Shown here: positions 8,729 to 18,040 of the stretch, one piece after another | Position numbering within the stretch: position 1 is the first letter of the stretch | Layout: each line of letters begins with the position of its first letter | From: Burkholderia stabilis | GTDB taxonomy: Bacteria; Pseudomonadota; Gammaproteobacteria; Burkholderiales; Burkholderiaceae | DNA length: 64,000 nucleotides | Assembly (NCBI RefSeq): GCF_001742165.1 | Contig: NZ_CP016442.1 | Span: 1,240,001 to 1,304,000, forward strand | Reading direction: 5' to 3' | Notes under the pieces: model-generated | What the model was told of the DNA's origin: nothing | The model's input: only the letters and a program-made list of their open reading frames with translations | Databases searched by the model: none | Program-made: the position numbers and the translations under genes

Positions 8729-9448
8729 ATGACCGCATTACGTCGAACGCTCGCCGCGCTGCTGTGCGCGGCCGGCGCCGCGCACGCCGCGTCGCTGCAG
8801 ATTTCCCCCGTCACGATCGAATTCGGCACCGAGGACACGGCCACCGGCATCACGCTGCGCAATCCGGGCGAGCGGCCCGTGTACGGGCAGGTGCGCGTCT
8901 TCCGCTGGGACCAGGCCGATGGCCAGGACACGCTGACGCCCACGCAGGATCTCGTCGCGAGCCCGCCGCTGATCGAGGTCGGCACGCAATCCGAGCAACT
9001 GATCCGCGTCGTGCGCGCATCGCGCACGCCATCCGGCATCGAGCAGAGCTACCGGCTGCTGATCGACGAGCTGCCGCAACCCGGCGAAGCGCCGACCAAC
9101 GGCGTGTCGATCCGGCTGCGCTATTCGATCCCGGTGTTCGTCGAACCGGCCGGCAAAGGCACGCCGCAACTCGACTGGGCGCTGCTGCGCAGCAACGGCG
9201 GCTGGGTGCTGCGCGTGCGCAACGGCGGCGCGCGCCGCGCGCAACTGGCGTCGGTCGAGCTCGTGACCGGCGATGGCCGCGCGTACCCGCTCACGCGCGG
9301 GCTGCTCGGCTATGCGCTCGCGGGCCGCACGGGCCAGTGGAGCGTGCCGCTGCCGGCCGGCGTCGCGCTCGGCGGCAAGGTCACGGTGCGGGCCGCCGTC
9401 AATTCGCAGCCGGCCAGCGCGGTCGTCGCGGTGGAGCCGCCGGGCTAG
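8729..9448 (+). CDS. Periplasmic pilus chaperone, CsuC-like
   Basis: 239 residues, signal peptide ending around AHAA. The N-terminal Ig domain shows chaperone family features (LQISPVTIEFG, TGITLRNPGERPVYGQVRVFRW, then SPPLIEV and RVVRAS), followed by the second domain with RLRYSIPVFVEP. It should bind SCPU pilins in the periplasm by donor-strand complementation and deliver them to the usher. It lies 15 bp after the pilin gene and 7 bp before the usher start. The length matches archaic-pathway chaperones. Confidence 0.88.
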   Translation: MTALRRTLAALLCAAGAAHAASLQISPVTIEFGTEDTATGITLRNPGERPVYGQVRVFRWDQADGQDTLTPTQDLVASPPLIEVGTQSEQLIRVVRASRTPSGIEQSYRLLIDELPQPGEAPTNGVSIRLRYSIPVFVEPAGKGTPQLDWALLRSNGGWVLRVRNGGARRAQLASVELVTGDGRAYPLTRGLLGYALAGRTGQWSVPLPAGVALGGKVTVRAAVNSQPASAVVAVEPPG

Positions 9449-9455
9449 ACCGCCG

Positions 9456-11834
9456 GTGCGCCGCCCGGCCCCTTCCCCAACGCCCCGCGCCGGAACGATC
9501 GCGGCCAACGCCCGCGCGCCGCGGTGGCCGCGCGCCGCGCTCGCGGCGATCGTGGCCGGCGGCCTGCTTGCGCCCGGCTGGACGCGCGCGGACGAACCTG
9601 CGGCACTCGTGATGAGCGACAGCGCGCACGACGTGATCCTCGAAGTCAGCGTCAACGGCGAAAACACGGCGCTGCTCGCGCATTTCCGCGAACGCGACGG
9701 CCACCTGTCGGCAAGCGGCGCCGACCTGCGCACGATCGGCTTCGCGACTGGCCGGCTCGGCATCGCCGATTCGGCGACGGTCGACCTCGACACGATTCCC
9801 GGCCTGCGCTACCGCTACGACGCGGCGCGCCAGAGCGTCGACCTGCAGATGCCCGATGCGCTGCGCCGCCCGTATGCGGTCGACAGCCGCGCGTTGCCGG
9901 CCACGCAGGCGGCCACCGCGTCGCGCGGCATCGCGATCAACTACGAGGCGTACGCGCAGACGATCGGCGACCGGCAGTTCTCGCTCTATACCGACGTGCG
10001 CTACTTCGATCCGAACGGCGTGTTCGACACGACGGGCACCGCGTACTTCTACAACGGCCACCGCCGCTATACGCGCTTCGACACGTCGTGGAGCCGCTCG
10101 GACCCGGCCCGGCCGAGCACGACGCAGATCGGCGACACGATCTCGGGATCGCTCCCGTGGACGCGCTCGGTGCGCCTCGGCGGCTTCCAGTGGCGCAGCA
10201 ACTTCGCGCTGCGGCCCGATCTCGTCACGTTCCCGATTCCGTCGCTCTCGGGCTCGGCGGCCGTGCCGACGGCGGTCGACCTGTACATCAACAACGTGCG
10301 CCAGTACACCGGCAACGTGCCGAGCGGCCCGTTCATCATCCACGACGTGCCGGGCATCACCGGCGCCGGCCAGGCGACCGTCATCACGCGCGACGCGCTC
10401 GGGCGCACCGTCGCGACCTCGGTGCCGCTTTACGTCGACACGCGCATGCTGTCCGCCGGGCTGTCGAGCTATTCGTTCGAAACCGGCTTCCTGCGCCGCA
10501 ACTACGGGCTGGAGTCGTTCGACTACGACGCGCGGCCGGCCGTCAGCGGCTCGATGCGGCGCGGGCTCAGCGATACGCTGACCGTCGAAGGACACGCGGA
10601 AGCGACCGGCGGCGTGCTCAATGCCGGCGTCGGCGCGCTGATGCGCCTCGGCTACGCGGGTGTCGTGAATGGTGCGGTCGCGGGCAGCGTCGGCCGCTTT
10701 TCCGGCACGCAGGTGAGCGTCGGCTACCAGCTGATCGAACCGCGCTTCTCGATCAACGCGCAGACGATCCGCGCGTTCGGCCGCTACGGCGATCTTGCGT
10801 CGCGCGACGGCTCGCCGGTGCCGTCGGCGACCGACCAGGCGACGCTCGCGCTGCCGTTCCTGCACCGCCAGACGCTGTCGCTCAGCTACATCGGCTTCCG
10901 GCTGCCGCAAGGCCCGAGCGCGCGAATCGGCACGGTGTCGTACACGCTGAGCTTCGGCGATCTCGCGTCGCTGAGCGTGAGCGCGTACCGCGATTTCGCG
11001 CAGCAAGGCGCGAACGGCGCGTTCGTGTCGCTGAACATCGGGCTCGGCCGCAACACGTCGATCAACGCGACCGTCGGCCGCCAGCGCGGCCAGTCGAACT
11101 ACTCCGTCGACGCGAGCCGCCCGCCCGACTACGACGGCGGCTGGGGCTGGGGCGTGCAGACCGGCGGCACGGGCGCGGTGCCGTACCGGCAGGCGCAGTT
11201 GCGCTATCTCGGCCGCGCGGGCGAAGTCATCGCCGCCGCGCAGGGCATCGACCGGCAGACCGGCGCGTCGCTCGACGTGAGCGGCGCGCTCGTGTTCATG
11301 GATCGCAGCCTGCAACTGTCGCGCCGCATCGACGACGGCTTCGCGCTCGTGTCGACCGACGGCGTCGCGGGCATCCCGGTGCTGCACGAGAACCGCGTGA
11401 TCGGCACGACCGATCGTGCCGGGCACCTGCTCGTGCCCGACCTGAACGCGTACCAGAACAATCAGGTCGCGATCGATTCGATGAAACTGCCCGCCGATGC
11501 GCGGATCGCCCGCACGTCGATGACGATCGTGCCGCAGGCGCAATCGGGCGTCGTCGCGCATTTCGGCGTGTCGCGCTATCGCGCGGCGTCGGTGATCCTG
11601 CGCGACGCCGCCGGCCAGCCGCTGCCGGCCGGCGCGCGCGTGCATCACGCCGAGAGCGGCGCGGACACGATCGTCGGCTACGACGGGCTCACGTTCGTCG
11701 ACGGCCTGAAGGAGGACAACCATCTCGTGATCGACTACGGCACGCAACGCTGCGTCGCGGAATTCGCGTTCACGGCGCCCGGCAACGGCACGCTGCCGAC
11801 CGTCGGCCCGCTCACCTGCCGGCCCGCGCCATGA
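9456..11834 (+). CDS. Outer-membrane usher, CsuD-like
   Basis: 792 residues when started at GTG 9456, which gives a signal peptide ending near GWTRADEP; the open frame extends further upstream only inside the chaperone gene. The N-terminal domain is followed by a 24-strand-type barrel with many aromatic-ended strands, a plug region (about residues 250-340, including VDLYINNVRQYTGNVPSGPF), and C-terminal domains (GAALVFMDRSLQ, GVAGIPVLHENRVIGTTD). The usher forms the secretion pore and assembles the pilus. Its TGA overlaps the ATG of the tip gene (ATGA at 11831-11834), indicating translational coupling. Confidence 0.88.
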   Translation: MRRPAPSPTPRAGTIAANARAPRWPRAALAAIVAGGLLAPGWTRADEPAALVMSDSAHDVILEVSVNGENTALLAHFRERDGHLSASGADLRTIGFATGRLGIADSATVDLDTIPGLRYRYDAARQSVDLQMPDALRRPYAVDSRALPATQAATASRGIAINYEAYAQTIGDRQFSLYTDVRYFDPNGVFDTTGTAYFYNGHRRYTRFDTSWSRSDPARPSTTQIGDTISGSLPWTRSVRLGGFQWRSNFALRPDLVTFPIPSLSGSAAVPTAVDLYINNVRQYTGNVPSGPFIIHDVPGITGAGQATVITRDALGRTVATSVPLYVDTRMLSAGLSSYSFETGFLRRNYGLESFDYDARPAVSGSMRRGLSDTLTVEGHAEATGGVLNAGVGALMRLGYAGVVNGAVAGSVGRFSGTQVSVGYQLIEPRFSINAQTIRAFGRYGDLASRDGSPVPSATDQATLALPFLHRQTLSLSYIGFRLPQGPSARIGTVSYTLSFGDLASLSVSAYRDFAQQGANGAFVSLNIGLGRNTSINATVGRQRGQSNYSVDASRPPDYDGGWGWGVQTGGTGAVPYRQAQLRYLGRAGEVIAAAQGIDRQTGASLDVSGALVFMDRSLQLSRRIDDGFALVSTDGVAGIPVLHENRVIGTTDRAGHLLVPDLNAYQNNQVAIDSMKLPADARIARTSMTIVPQAQSGVVAHFGVSRYRAASVILRDAAGQPLPAGARVHHAESGADTIVGYDGLTFVDGLKEDNHLVIDYGTQRCVAEFAFTAPGNGTLPTVGPLTCRPAP

Positions 11835-12796
11835 GGTTCATGCTGCTGCTCGTCGTCGCGCTCGCCGTGTGGTGCGGCGTGCCGCGCCACGCGCAGGCCG
11901 AGACCTGCACGGCCACCGCGTCGACGGTGAGCTTCGGCTCGGTCAGCCCGATCTCGCGCGCGGCCGTCACCGCGACGGGCTCCGTCAATATCACGTGCAC
12001 GTGGTCGGCCATCACGCTGACGCCGAACGTGCTCGTGTGCCTGAACCTCGGCGGCACGAGCCCGCGCAGCCTCGTCAACGGCAGCAATGCGATGCAGTAC
12101 GACCTGTATCTCGACGGCGGGCATTCGGTCGCATGGGGATCCGTGTATTCCGGCACGACGCCGGCATCCGTGACGCTCGTGAAGCCCGCGCTCGGCACCA
12201 GCGCGAGCGCGACGGTCACGATCTACGGGCAGATCACGTCGAACCAGCCGACCGTGCCGACCACCGGCAACAGCAACACGGTCTATTCGCAACAGTTCGG
12301 CGGCAACACGACGTCGCTCAACGCGGGGTTCTACCTGCTCGGCGCGCCGACCTGCGCGTCGCTGTTGACGTCGAACGGCACGTTTCCGTTCTCGGCGACC
12401 GCCACCGTCGTCAACAACTGCAACATCAGCGCGACGAACGTCAGCTTCGGCACCGCAAGCGTACTGTCGGGCACGCTCGCGGCGACCGGCTCGATCACCG
12501 CGCAGTGCACCAACGGCGATGCGTGGAAAATCGCGCTGAACGGCGGTAACGCCGGCAACGTGACGGCGCGCGAGATGCAGCGCAGCGGCGGCGGCGGCGG
12601 CACGATCGGCTATGGGCTCTATACGGATGCCGCGCGCTCGATCCCGTGGGGGGACGGCACCGGCGGCAGCACGACGGTCACGGGCGTCGGCACCGGCACG
12701 TCGCAAGTCGTGACCGTGTACGGCGCGGTGCCGGCGCAGACCACGCCCGCGCCCGGCAACTACAGCGACACGATCACCGCGACGATCAGCTTCTAG
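11831..12796 (+). CDS. Two-domain SCPU tip adhesin, CsuE-like
   Basis: 321 residues with signal peptide ending HAQAE. Two SCPU domains are visible: the first from CTATASTVSFGSVSP to about residue 180, the second from NNCNISATNVSFGTAS to the terminal strand DTITATISF. The two-domain layout is that of the Csu tip adhesin, in which the N-terminal domain contacts hydrophobic surfaces through finger loops and the C-terminal domain plugs into the fibre. It starts inside the usher stop codon. A run of five Gly after the second domain's first half (RSGGGGG) is unusual and may form a flexible loop. Confidence 0.85.
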   Translation: MRFMLLLVVALAVWCGVPRHAQAETCTATASTVSFGSVSPISRAAVTATGSVNITCTWSAITLTPNVLVCLNLGGTSPRSLVNGSNAMQYDLYLDGGHSVAWGSVYSGTTPASVTLVKPALGTSASATVTIYGQITSNQPTVPTTGNSNTVYSQQFGGNTTSLNAGFYLLGAPTCASLLTSNGTFPFSATATVVNNCNISATNVSFGTASVLSGTLAATGSITAQCTNGDAWKIALNGGNAGNVTAREMQRSGGGGGTIGYGLYTDAARSIPWGDGTGGSTTVTGVGTGTSQVVTVYGAVPAQTTPAPGNYSDTITATISF

Positions 12797-12812
12797 CGGG
12801 ACAACGGGCCGT

Positions 12813-13103
12813 TCAGAACGTGACGGTCCATGCAGGCGGCGCGCCCGTGCCGACGCTGCGCGGCGCCGCTCGCGCGTCGGGCAGCGGCGCGCGGCTCAGC
12901 ACGAACGGCGTGCCGTGCGCGCAGCTGACGCTCGGCATGTCGGCGTCGGCGGCCTGCCCGGCACCGGGGCCGATCGTGCAGGTTTCCGGAATGGTGAGAC
13001 TGATTCGCAGCGGGATCGACGGCTCGGTCCCGCAGGCGAGCGACCACGCGCCCAGCGCGGCGAGCGCGATCGCTCCGTGTTTGATTCGGCCGGTTGCGTT
13101 CAT
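12813..13103 (-). CDS. Short SCPU-like secreted protein (mini-pilin) facing the pilus operon
   Basis: 96 residues. Its ATG has a strong ribosome site (AAGGAGGG, nine bases upstream on the minus strand), which argues for a real gene. After a signal peptide (ending SLACG) the mature chain reads like the start of an SCPU domain: LRISLTIPETCTIGPG, then VSCAHGTPFVLSRA, which parallels VTCTNTTPYNVGLDA of the major pilin. It then jumps to a final WTVTF strand, so roughly 80 residues of the usual domain are missing. It ends 16 bp from the tip-adhesin stop, convergently. It may be a minor subunit, a terminator of assembly or a decayed pilin. Homology is by eye. Confidence 0.6.
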   Translation of the reverse strand: MNATGRIKHGAIALAALGAWSLACGTEPSIPLRISLTIPETCTIGPGAGQAADADMPSVSCAHGTPFVLSRAPLPDARAAPRSVGTGAPPAWTVTF

Positions 13104-13203
13104 CGTTCGGCCCTCCTTCGTGCATCCGTCCAGCGTATGCGCGAATTATCGGCGTGCGCGAGGAAAACTTGAACCCCCGCGCACGCGATCCGGCCCCGCC
13201 GCG

Positions 13204-14226
13204 TCAGCGCGCGCCGGCGAACCCGCCGAAGAACGCACGCGCGTTCGCATCGAGGCTGTCGAGGTGATAACCACCCTCCTGCACGATCACCGTCGGCAGT
13301 CGCAGCGCGCCGATCGCGCCGCCGAGCCGCCCGAAACCTTCGGTCGTGACCGCAACCTGCGATTGCGGATCATCCTTGTAGATGTCGAAGCCGAGCGCGA
13401 GCACGAGCGCGTCGGGCTGGAACCGCGCGAGCGCGCGCAGCGCGTCGTCGAGCCGCTCGAAGAACGCCGACTCGGGCGAGCCGTGCGGCATCGGCAGGTT
13501 GAGATTGAAGCCGTCGCCCGCCCCCGCGCCCGTCTCTTCCTCGTAGCCCGCGACGACCGGATAGAAGTTGGTCGGGTCGCCGTGGATCGAGACGTACAGC
13601 ACATCGTCGCGGCCGTAGAAGATCTCCTGCACGCCCTGCCCGTGATGCATGTCGGTGTCGAGAATCGCGACGCGCCGATGGCGGCCGAGCAGCGACTGCG
13701 CGGCGATCGCCGCATTGTTCAGGTAGCAGAAGCCGCCGGCCGCGTCGCGGCGCGCATGATGGCCGGGCGGGCGGCACAGCGCATAGGCTTCGCGCGCGCC
13801 GTCGTTGACGTCGGCCGCGGCCGCGAGCGCGTCCTGCGCAGACCAGTACGCGGCGCGCCACGTATTCGCACCGATCGGGCAACTGCCGTCGGCGAGGTAG
13901 CGCGCGGCTTTCGCGAGCACGCCGCGCAGCGGGTTCGGATCGCGCACGAACACGTTCGACATCACCTCGTCGCCCCAGTCGTCGGGCATCTGCTTCCAGT
14001 CGCGGTGCGCGTCCTCGAGAAAGCGCAGGTAGTTCATGTCGTGCACGGCCGCGATCGGTGCGGTGCCGCGGTCGGCCGGCTCGCGCACGTCGAAGTCGAG
14101 CGCCCGCACGGCCGCGACGAGCCGCGCCGCGCGATCCGGCACTTCCTGCGGTTCACGCATCTGGCCGCGCGACAGGTAGGTGCGCGGGTGGTGCAGCAAT
14201 TGTTCGGGATGGAAATAGGTTTTCAT
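13204..14226 (-). CDS. Acetylpolyamine amidohydrolase (histone deacetylase superfamily)
   Basis: 340 residues from MKTYFHPEQLLHHP. All zinc-deacetylase landmarks are present: RPPGHHA (catalytic His pair), DTDMHHGQG (zinc Asp and His), GFDIYKDDP (second zinc Asp) and EGGYHLD (transition-state Tyr). The motif SIHGDPTNFYP and the overall length fit bacterial acetylpolyamine amidohydrolases rather than histone-type or acetoin-type enzymes. It should release acetate from N-acetylated putrescine, cadaverine or spermidine. It is last in a three-gene minus-strand unit with an M20 amidohydrolase and an MHS transporter (gaps 25 and 31 bp), suggesting uptake and deacylation of an amine-derived compound. 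Confidence 0.88.
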   Translation of the reverse strand: MKTYFHPEQLLHHPRTYLSRGQMREPQEVPDRAARLVAAVRALDFDVREPADRGTAPIAAVHDMNYLRFLEDAHRDWKQMPDDWGDEVMSNVFVRDPNPLRGVLAKAARYLADGSCPIGANTWRAAYWSAQDALAAAADVNDGAREAYALCRPPGHHARRDAAGGFCYLNNAAIAAQSLLGRHRRVAILDTDMHHGQGVQEIFYGRDDVLYVSIHGDPTNFYPVVAGYEEETGAGAGDGFNLNLPMPHGSPESAFFERLDDALRALARFQPDALVLALGFDIYKDDPQSQVAVTTEGFGRLGGAIGALRLPTVIVQEGGYHLDSLDANARAFFGGFAGAR

Positions 14227-14251
14227 CGTTCGTCCTCGTCGGTTCGTCGCG

Positions 14252-15529
14252 TCATGCGCCGTGCGCGGCTGCGGCAGCCGCCGCATCGACGCTCGCCGCG
14301 ACGCCCGCGCGCGCGAGCACCGCATGGAGCAGCACGTTCGTGCCGCGCGTCACGTCGTCGGGCAGCGCGTCCTCGGCCTCGTTGTGCGACAGGCCGTCGA
14401 CGCACGGAATGAACACCATCGCGGTCGGGAAGCGACGCGCGAGCAGGATCGCGTCGTGGCCGGCGCCGCTGACGATCCGCTCGTTCGTGTAGCCAAACTC
14501 GGCCGCTGCCTGAGCTACGAGCTCGACGCAGTCGCGATCGAACGGTGTCGCCGGGCTGCGCCAGCAGGTGTCGATCGCAATCTGCACGCCGCGCGCGGCG
14601 GCAACGCGGGCGCACGCATCACGCAGGTCGCGCTCCATCGCATCGACTTCGGCATCGTCGTGATGACGCAGGTCGACCGTGAACGTCACGTCGCCGGCGA
14701 TGGTGTTGCGCGATGCGTTGCGGATGCCGACCTGCCCGATCGTCGCGAGCCCGCGCGGCGCATAACCGGCGACGATCCGCTCGAGTTCGAGCGCGATCTG
14801 CGCGCTCGCGAAATACGCGTCCTTGCGATACGGCATCGGCGTCGTCCCTGCATGCGCAGCCACGCCCGTCACCGTCACGTCGAGCCAGCGGATCGCCTGC
14901 CCGCCCGTGACGATGCCGATCGTCGTGCCGTTCGCTTCGAGCACGGGGCCCTGTTCGATATGCGCCTCGAAATACGCGTCGACCGCGCCGCCCGTCGCCC
15001 GCGTGCCGCGATAGCCGCATGCGTCCAGCGCGGCGCCGAGCGTCACGCCGTCGGCGTCCTGCTTCGCAAGCGCGTCGGCGAGCGGCAATGCGCCCGTGAA
15101 CACGGCCGAACCGAGCATCGCCGGCGCAAAACGCGCGCCCTCCTCGTTGGTCCACGACACGATCTCGATCGGCTTGCCCGTCACGATGCCGGCGTCGTTC
15201 AGCGTGCGCACGAGCTCGAGCGCGGCGAGCACGCCGTAGACGCCGTCGAAACGGCCGCCTTCGGGCTGCGTGTCGAGATGGCTGCCGATCAGCACCGGCG
15301 CGGCCTGTGCATCGGCGCCGTCGCGCCGCGCGAACAGGTTGCCGGCTACGTCGACGCTCACCGTCATGCCCGCGTCGCGGCACCACTGCGCGAACAGGTC
15401 ACGGCCGCGCCGGTCGTCGTCGGTGAGCGCGAGGCGCTGCACGCCGCCGCGCGGCGTCGCGCCGATGCGCGCCATGTCCGCCAGGCTCTGCCACAGTCGG
15501 GCGCCGTCGATGTCCAACAGGTCTTTCAT
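14252..15529 (-). CDS. M20-family Zn-dependent amidohydrolase (N-carbamoyl-amino-acid hydrolase / allantoate amidohydrolase type)
   Basis: 425 residues from MKDLLDIDGARLW; the ATG at 15529 has GGAG five bases upstream, better than the GTG two codons earlier. Family motifs: GSHLDTQPEGGRFDGVYG (first metal ligand), NEEGARFAPAMLGS (metal and catalytic Glu), HIEQGPVLE, AHAGTTPM and a C-terminal SGAGHDA. These define the HyuC/AllC/AtzF-like group that hydrolyses N-carbamoyl or related amides using two metal ions. Its partners are an acetylpolyamine amidohydrolase and an MHS transporter, so the substrate may be a carbamoylated or acylated amine or amino acid. Exact substrate not determinable. Confidence 0.85.
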   Translation of the reverse strand: MKDLLDIDGARLWQSLADMARIGATPRGGVQRLALTDDDRRGRDLFAQWCRDAGMTVSVDVAGNLFARRDGADAQAAPVLIGSHLDTQPEGGRFDGVYGVLAALELVRTLNDAGIVTGKPIEIVSWTNEEGARFAPAMLGSAVFTGALPLADALAKQDADGVTLGAALDACGYRGTRATGGAVDAYFEAHIEQGPVLEANGTTIGIVTGGQAIRWLDVTVTGVAAHAGTTPMPYRKDAYFASAQIALELERIVAGYAPRGLATIGQVGIRNASRNTIAGDVTFTVDLRHHDDAEVDAMERDLRDACARVAAARGVQIAIDTCWRSPATPFDRDCVELVAQAAAEFGYTNERIVSGAGHDAILLARRFPTAMVFIPCVDGLSHNEAEDALPDDVTRGTNVLLHAVLARAGVAASVDAAAAAAAHGA

Positions 15530-15560
15530 GTGCACTCCGGATGAATTCGTTCGTTGAGGT

Positions 15561-16871
15561 TCAATGCGAGCCGAGCGCTTCGGCAGCGGCCGGTTGCGCC
15601 GCGCGGCGCGCGTCGAGCGCGACGATGCTGAGCAGCGAAATGCCGGCGAGGCACGTGTAGAACACCGCGAGCGGCCACCACTGGCCCGCGAAGCGATGCG
15701 CGAGCCACGTGCCGACGAGCGGCGTCAGGCCGCCCGCGATCGCGCCGCAAATCTGATAAGCGAGCGAGATCGCCGAATAGCGCACGTGCGCGGGAAACAC
15801 TTCGCTCACGAAGCCCGCGATCACCGAATAGAAACCGGCCATGCACACGACCGCGAGCGCGATACCCGCGATCAGCGATGCAGACGTGCCGCCCTGCACG
15901 AGCATGAACATCGGATACGGCGACAGCATCGCGAGCAGCGCCGCGAGCTTCAGGAAGCGCGCGCCGCCGATGCGCTCGGCGATCCATGCGGCGACCGGCT
16001 GCGCGAAGAACTGGATGATCGCGACCGCGAACAGGCTGTCGAGGATCAGCGATCGCGATACGCCGACGTACTGCGTCGTGTACGCGATCATGAACGTGTT
16101 CGTGAAATAGACGCCTGCGATGCCGATCGTGTTCGCGCCGATGCAAAGCAGCACGAGCCCCGATGCGGAGCGGAACACTTCGGCGACCGGCAGCTTCACG
16201 GTGCGGTTCGCTTCCTTCACGCGCGCGAATTCCGGCGACTCGTTCACGCCGAGCCGGATCATGATGCCGACCACGAGCAGCACCGAGCTCGCGAGAAACG
16301 GCAGACGCCAGCCCCACGCGAGGAAGTCGGCCTTGTCCATCGACGTGACCGCGCGAAACGCGATCAGCGACAGGATCAGCCCGGCCGGGCTGCCGAGCTG
16401 CGCGAACGACGCGAAGAACGTGCGGCGCCCCTGCGGTGCGTGCTCGCCCGCCATCAGCACCGCGCCGCCCCACTCGCCGCCGACCGCGATCCCCTGCACG
16501 ACGCGCAGCGCGACGAGCAGTGCCGGCGCAAGCATGCCGACCTTCGAATAATCGGGCAGCAGCCCGACGCAGACGGTCGCGACGCCCATCATCATCAGCG
16601 TCGTCATCAGCGCCTTCTTGCGGCCGATGCGATCGCCGAGGTGGCCGAAGATCAGCCCGCCGAGCGGCCGCGCAAAGAAGCCGACCGCGAACGTCGCGAA
16701 CGACGCCATCGTGCTGACGAACGGGTCATGCGACGGGAAATAAAGTTCGCCGAACACGAGCGCGGCGGCGGTCGCGTAGATGTAGAAGTCGTACCACTCG
16801 ATCATCGTGCCGATGAACGCGGCCGTCGCGGCGCGTCCCGGCTGGCGGGCGGAAGGAAGGGACTGGGTCAT
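15561..16871 (-). CDS. MFS transporter, metabolite:H+ symporter (MHS) family
   Basis: 436 residues from MTQSLPSARQPGRAATAAF with AGGAG just upstream on the minus strand. The MHS signature is plain: GTMIEWYDFYIYATAAALVF in helix 1, RPLGGLIFGHLGDRIGRKKAL between helices 2 and 3, and GGEWGGAVLM in helix 5. Members (ShiA, ProP, KgtP, CitA) import organic acids, betaines or shikimate with protons. First gene of the unit with the M20 and acetylpolyamine hydrolases and divergent from a LysR, so it probably imports their substrate. The longer frame starting at 16910 lacks support. Confidence 0.87.
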   Translation of the reverse strand: MTQSLPSARQPGRAATAAFIGTMIEWYDFYIYATAAALVFGELYFPSHDPFVSTMASFATFAVGFFARPLGGLIFGHLGDRIGRKKALMTTLMMMGVATVCVGLLPDYSKVGMLAPALLVALRVVQGIAVGGEWGGAVLMAGEHAPQGRRTFFASFAQLGSPAGLILSLIAFRAVTSMDKADFLAWGWRLPFLASSVLLVVGIMIRLGVNESPEFARVKEANRTVKLPVAEVFRSASGLVLLCIGANTIGIAGVYFTNTFMIAYTTQYVGVSRSLILDSLFAVAIIQFFAQPVAAWIAERIGGARFLKLAALLAMLSPYPMFMLVQGGTSASLIAGIALAVVCMAGFYSVIAGFVSEVFPAHVRYSAISLAYQICGAIAGGLTPLVGTWLAHRFAGQWWPLAVFYTCLAGISLLSIVALDARRAAQPAAAEALGSH

Positions 16872-16985
16872 GCGGGCTCCTGACGCGCGCCGCTGCGGTG
16901 CGACGCGCAATATCGTGATGGCAGCCGTCTGTCGCGGCCTCGCGCCGCACGCTGCGGCACCCCTCCTTTATCGGCGACCGCAAAT

Positions 16986-17033
16986 CATTAGTCAAATTTC
17001 AAGTTATTATTCGCCGTATAAATTTAACTAATG
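16986..17033. promoter_or_regulatory. Long imperfect inverted repeat in divergent LysR/transporter promoter
   Basis: Arms CATTAGTCAAATTT (16986-16999) and AAATTTAACTAATG (17020-17033) match over 13 of 14 positions and are separated by 20 bp. The site lies 29 bp before the LysR start and 115 bp from the transporter start, in AT-rich DNA. The geometry and place fit a LysR-family operator controlling both directions. Confidence 0.6.
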
Positions 17034-17062
17034 TCCAGCCCGACGCTTCGCCCGGAGACACG

Positions 17063-18019
17063 ATGCGCCCCGACCTTGCCCCGTTCCTGAACGACCGCCT
17101 CGACTGGAACCTGCTGCGCACCTATCTGGTGATCATGCAGGAGCGCAGCGTGAGCCGCGCGGCCGCGCGCCTGCACGTCACGCAGCCGGCCGTGAGCCAG
17201 GCGCTGCGGCGGCTCGAGGACACGCTCGAGCGCCGGCTGATCGAACGACGCGGCGCGCACTTCGCGCCGACGCCGGCCGGCGAAGCCGTGTACCGGATCG
17301 CGAGCGACATCTACGGCGGCATCTCGCGCCTCGAAACCGAAATCGACGACAGCACGGCCGACCTGACCGGTTCGATCCGGCTGCTCACCGTGAGCCGCAT
17401 CGAATCGCCCGTCTACGACGAGTTCCTCGCCGAATTCCATCGCGCGTATCCGCGCATCGACCTGCAGATCGAGGTGATGCGCTCGTCGGACATTCTGTCG
17501 TCGCTGCTGCAGAAAACGGCCACGGCCGGGCTCGGCCTGTGCCGCACGCCGCACGACAAGCTGGAAATGCGCTGCTTCCTGCGCCAGCGCTATGCGATCT
17601 ACTGCGGCCGCCATCACCGGCTGTTCGGGCAGACGCAACTGCGGATGGACGATCTGCTCGCGGAGAATTTCGTGTCGTTCACGAGCGACCAGATCGGCGA
17701 CAGCCTGTCGCCGCTCACCGTCTTCCGCGACCAGAAGGGTTTCACGGGGCGCATCGTCGCGTCGTCGCCGAGCCTCGAGGAAGTGCGGCGGCTGATCTTC
17801 GCGGGGTACGGGATCGGCTGCCTGCCCGAGCACATCGTGCGCGACGACATCGCGCAGCAGCGGCTGTGGCGGCTGCCGCCCGACGACGGGCTCGTCGATG
17901 TCGACGTGTTCCTGCTGTGGCATCGCGACCGCAAGATGAACGCGGCCGAGCATGCGTTCCTCGACGCGATGGAGCGCTGCATGCAGCGCTATTCGCTCGC
18001 GGAGCGGCTGGGGAAGTAA
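17063..18019 (+). CDS. LysR-family transcriptional regulator (amine-hydrolase cluster)
   Basis: 318 residues from ATG 17063 with CGGAG upstream. Helix-turn-helix at about residues 32-51 (SRAAARLHVTQPAVSQALRR), then the effector domain. It reads away from the MHS transporter / M20 / acetylpolyamine amidohydrolase unit across a 191-bp gap that contains a long inverted repeat, so it is the likely regulator of that unit. The N-terminal lead (MRPDLAPFLNDRLDWN) is slightly longer than usual, but no better internal start is evident. Confidence 0.85.
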   Translation: MRPDLAPFLNDRLDWNLLRTYLVIMQERSVSRAAARLHVTQPAVSQALRRLEDTLERRLIERRGAHFAPTPAGEAVYRIASDIYGGISRLETEIDDSTADLTGSIRLLTVSRIESPVYDEFLAEFHRAYPRIDLQIEVMRSSDILSSLLQKTATAGLGLCRTPHDKLEMRCFLRQRYAIYCGRHHRLFGQTQLRMDDLLAENFVSFTSDQIGDSLSPLTVFRDQKGFTGRIVASSPSLEEVRRLIFAGYGIGCLPEHIVRDDIAQQRLWRLPPDDGLVDVDVFLLWHRDRKMNAAEHAFLDAMERCMQRYSLAERLGK

Positions 18020-18040
18020 CGGCGCGAACGCGCCGCACAA

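Noticed and set aside
9524..11830. Long plus-strand frame across the usher gene leading into the tip adhesin
   Set aside because: It is an Arg-rich alternative frame of the usher; the tip gene's own signal peptide starts at 11831.
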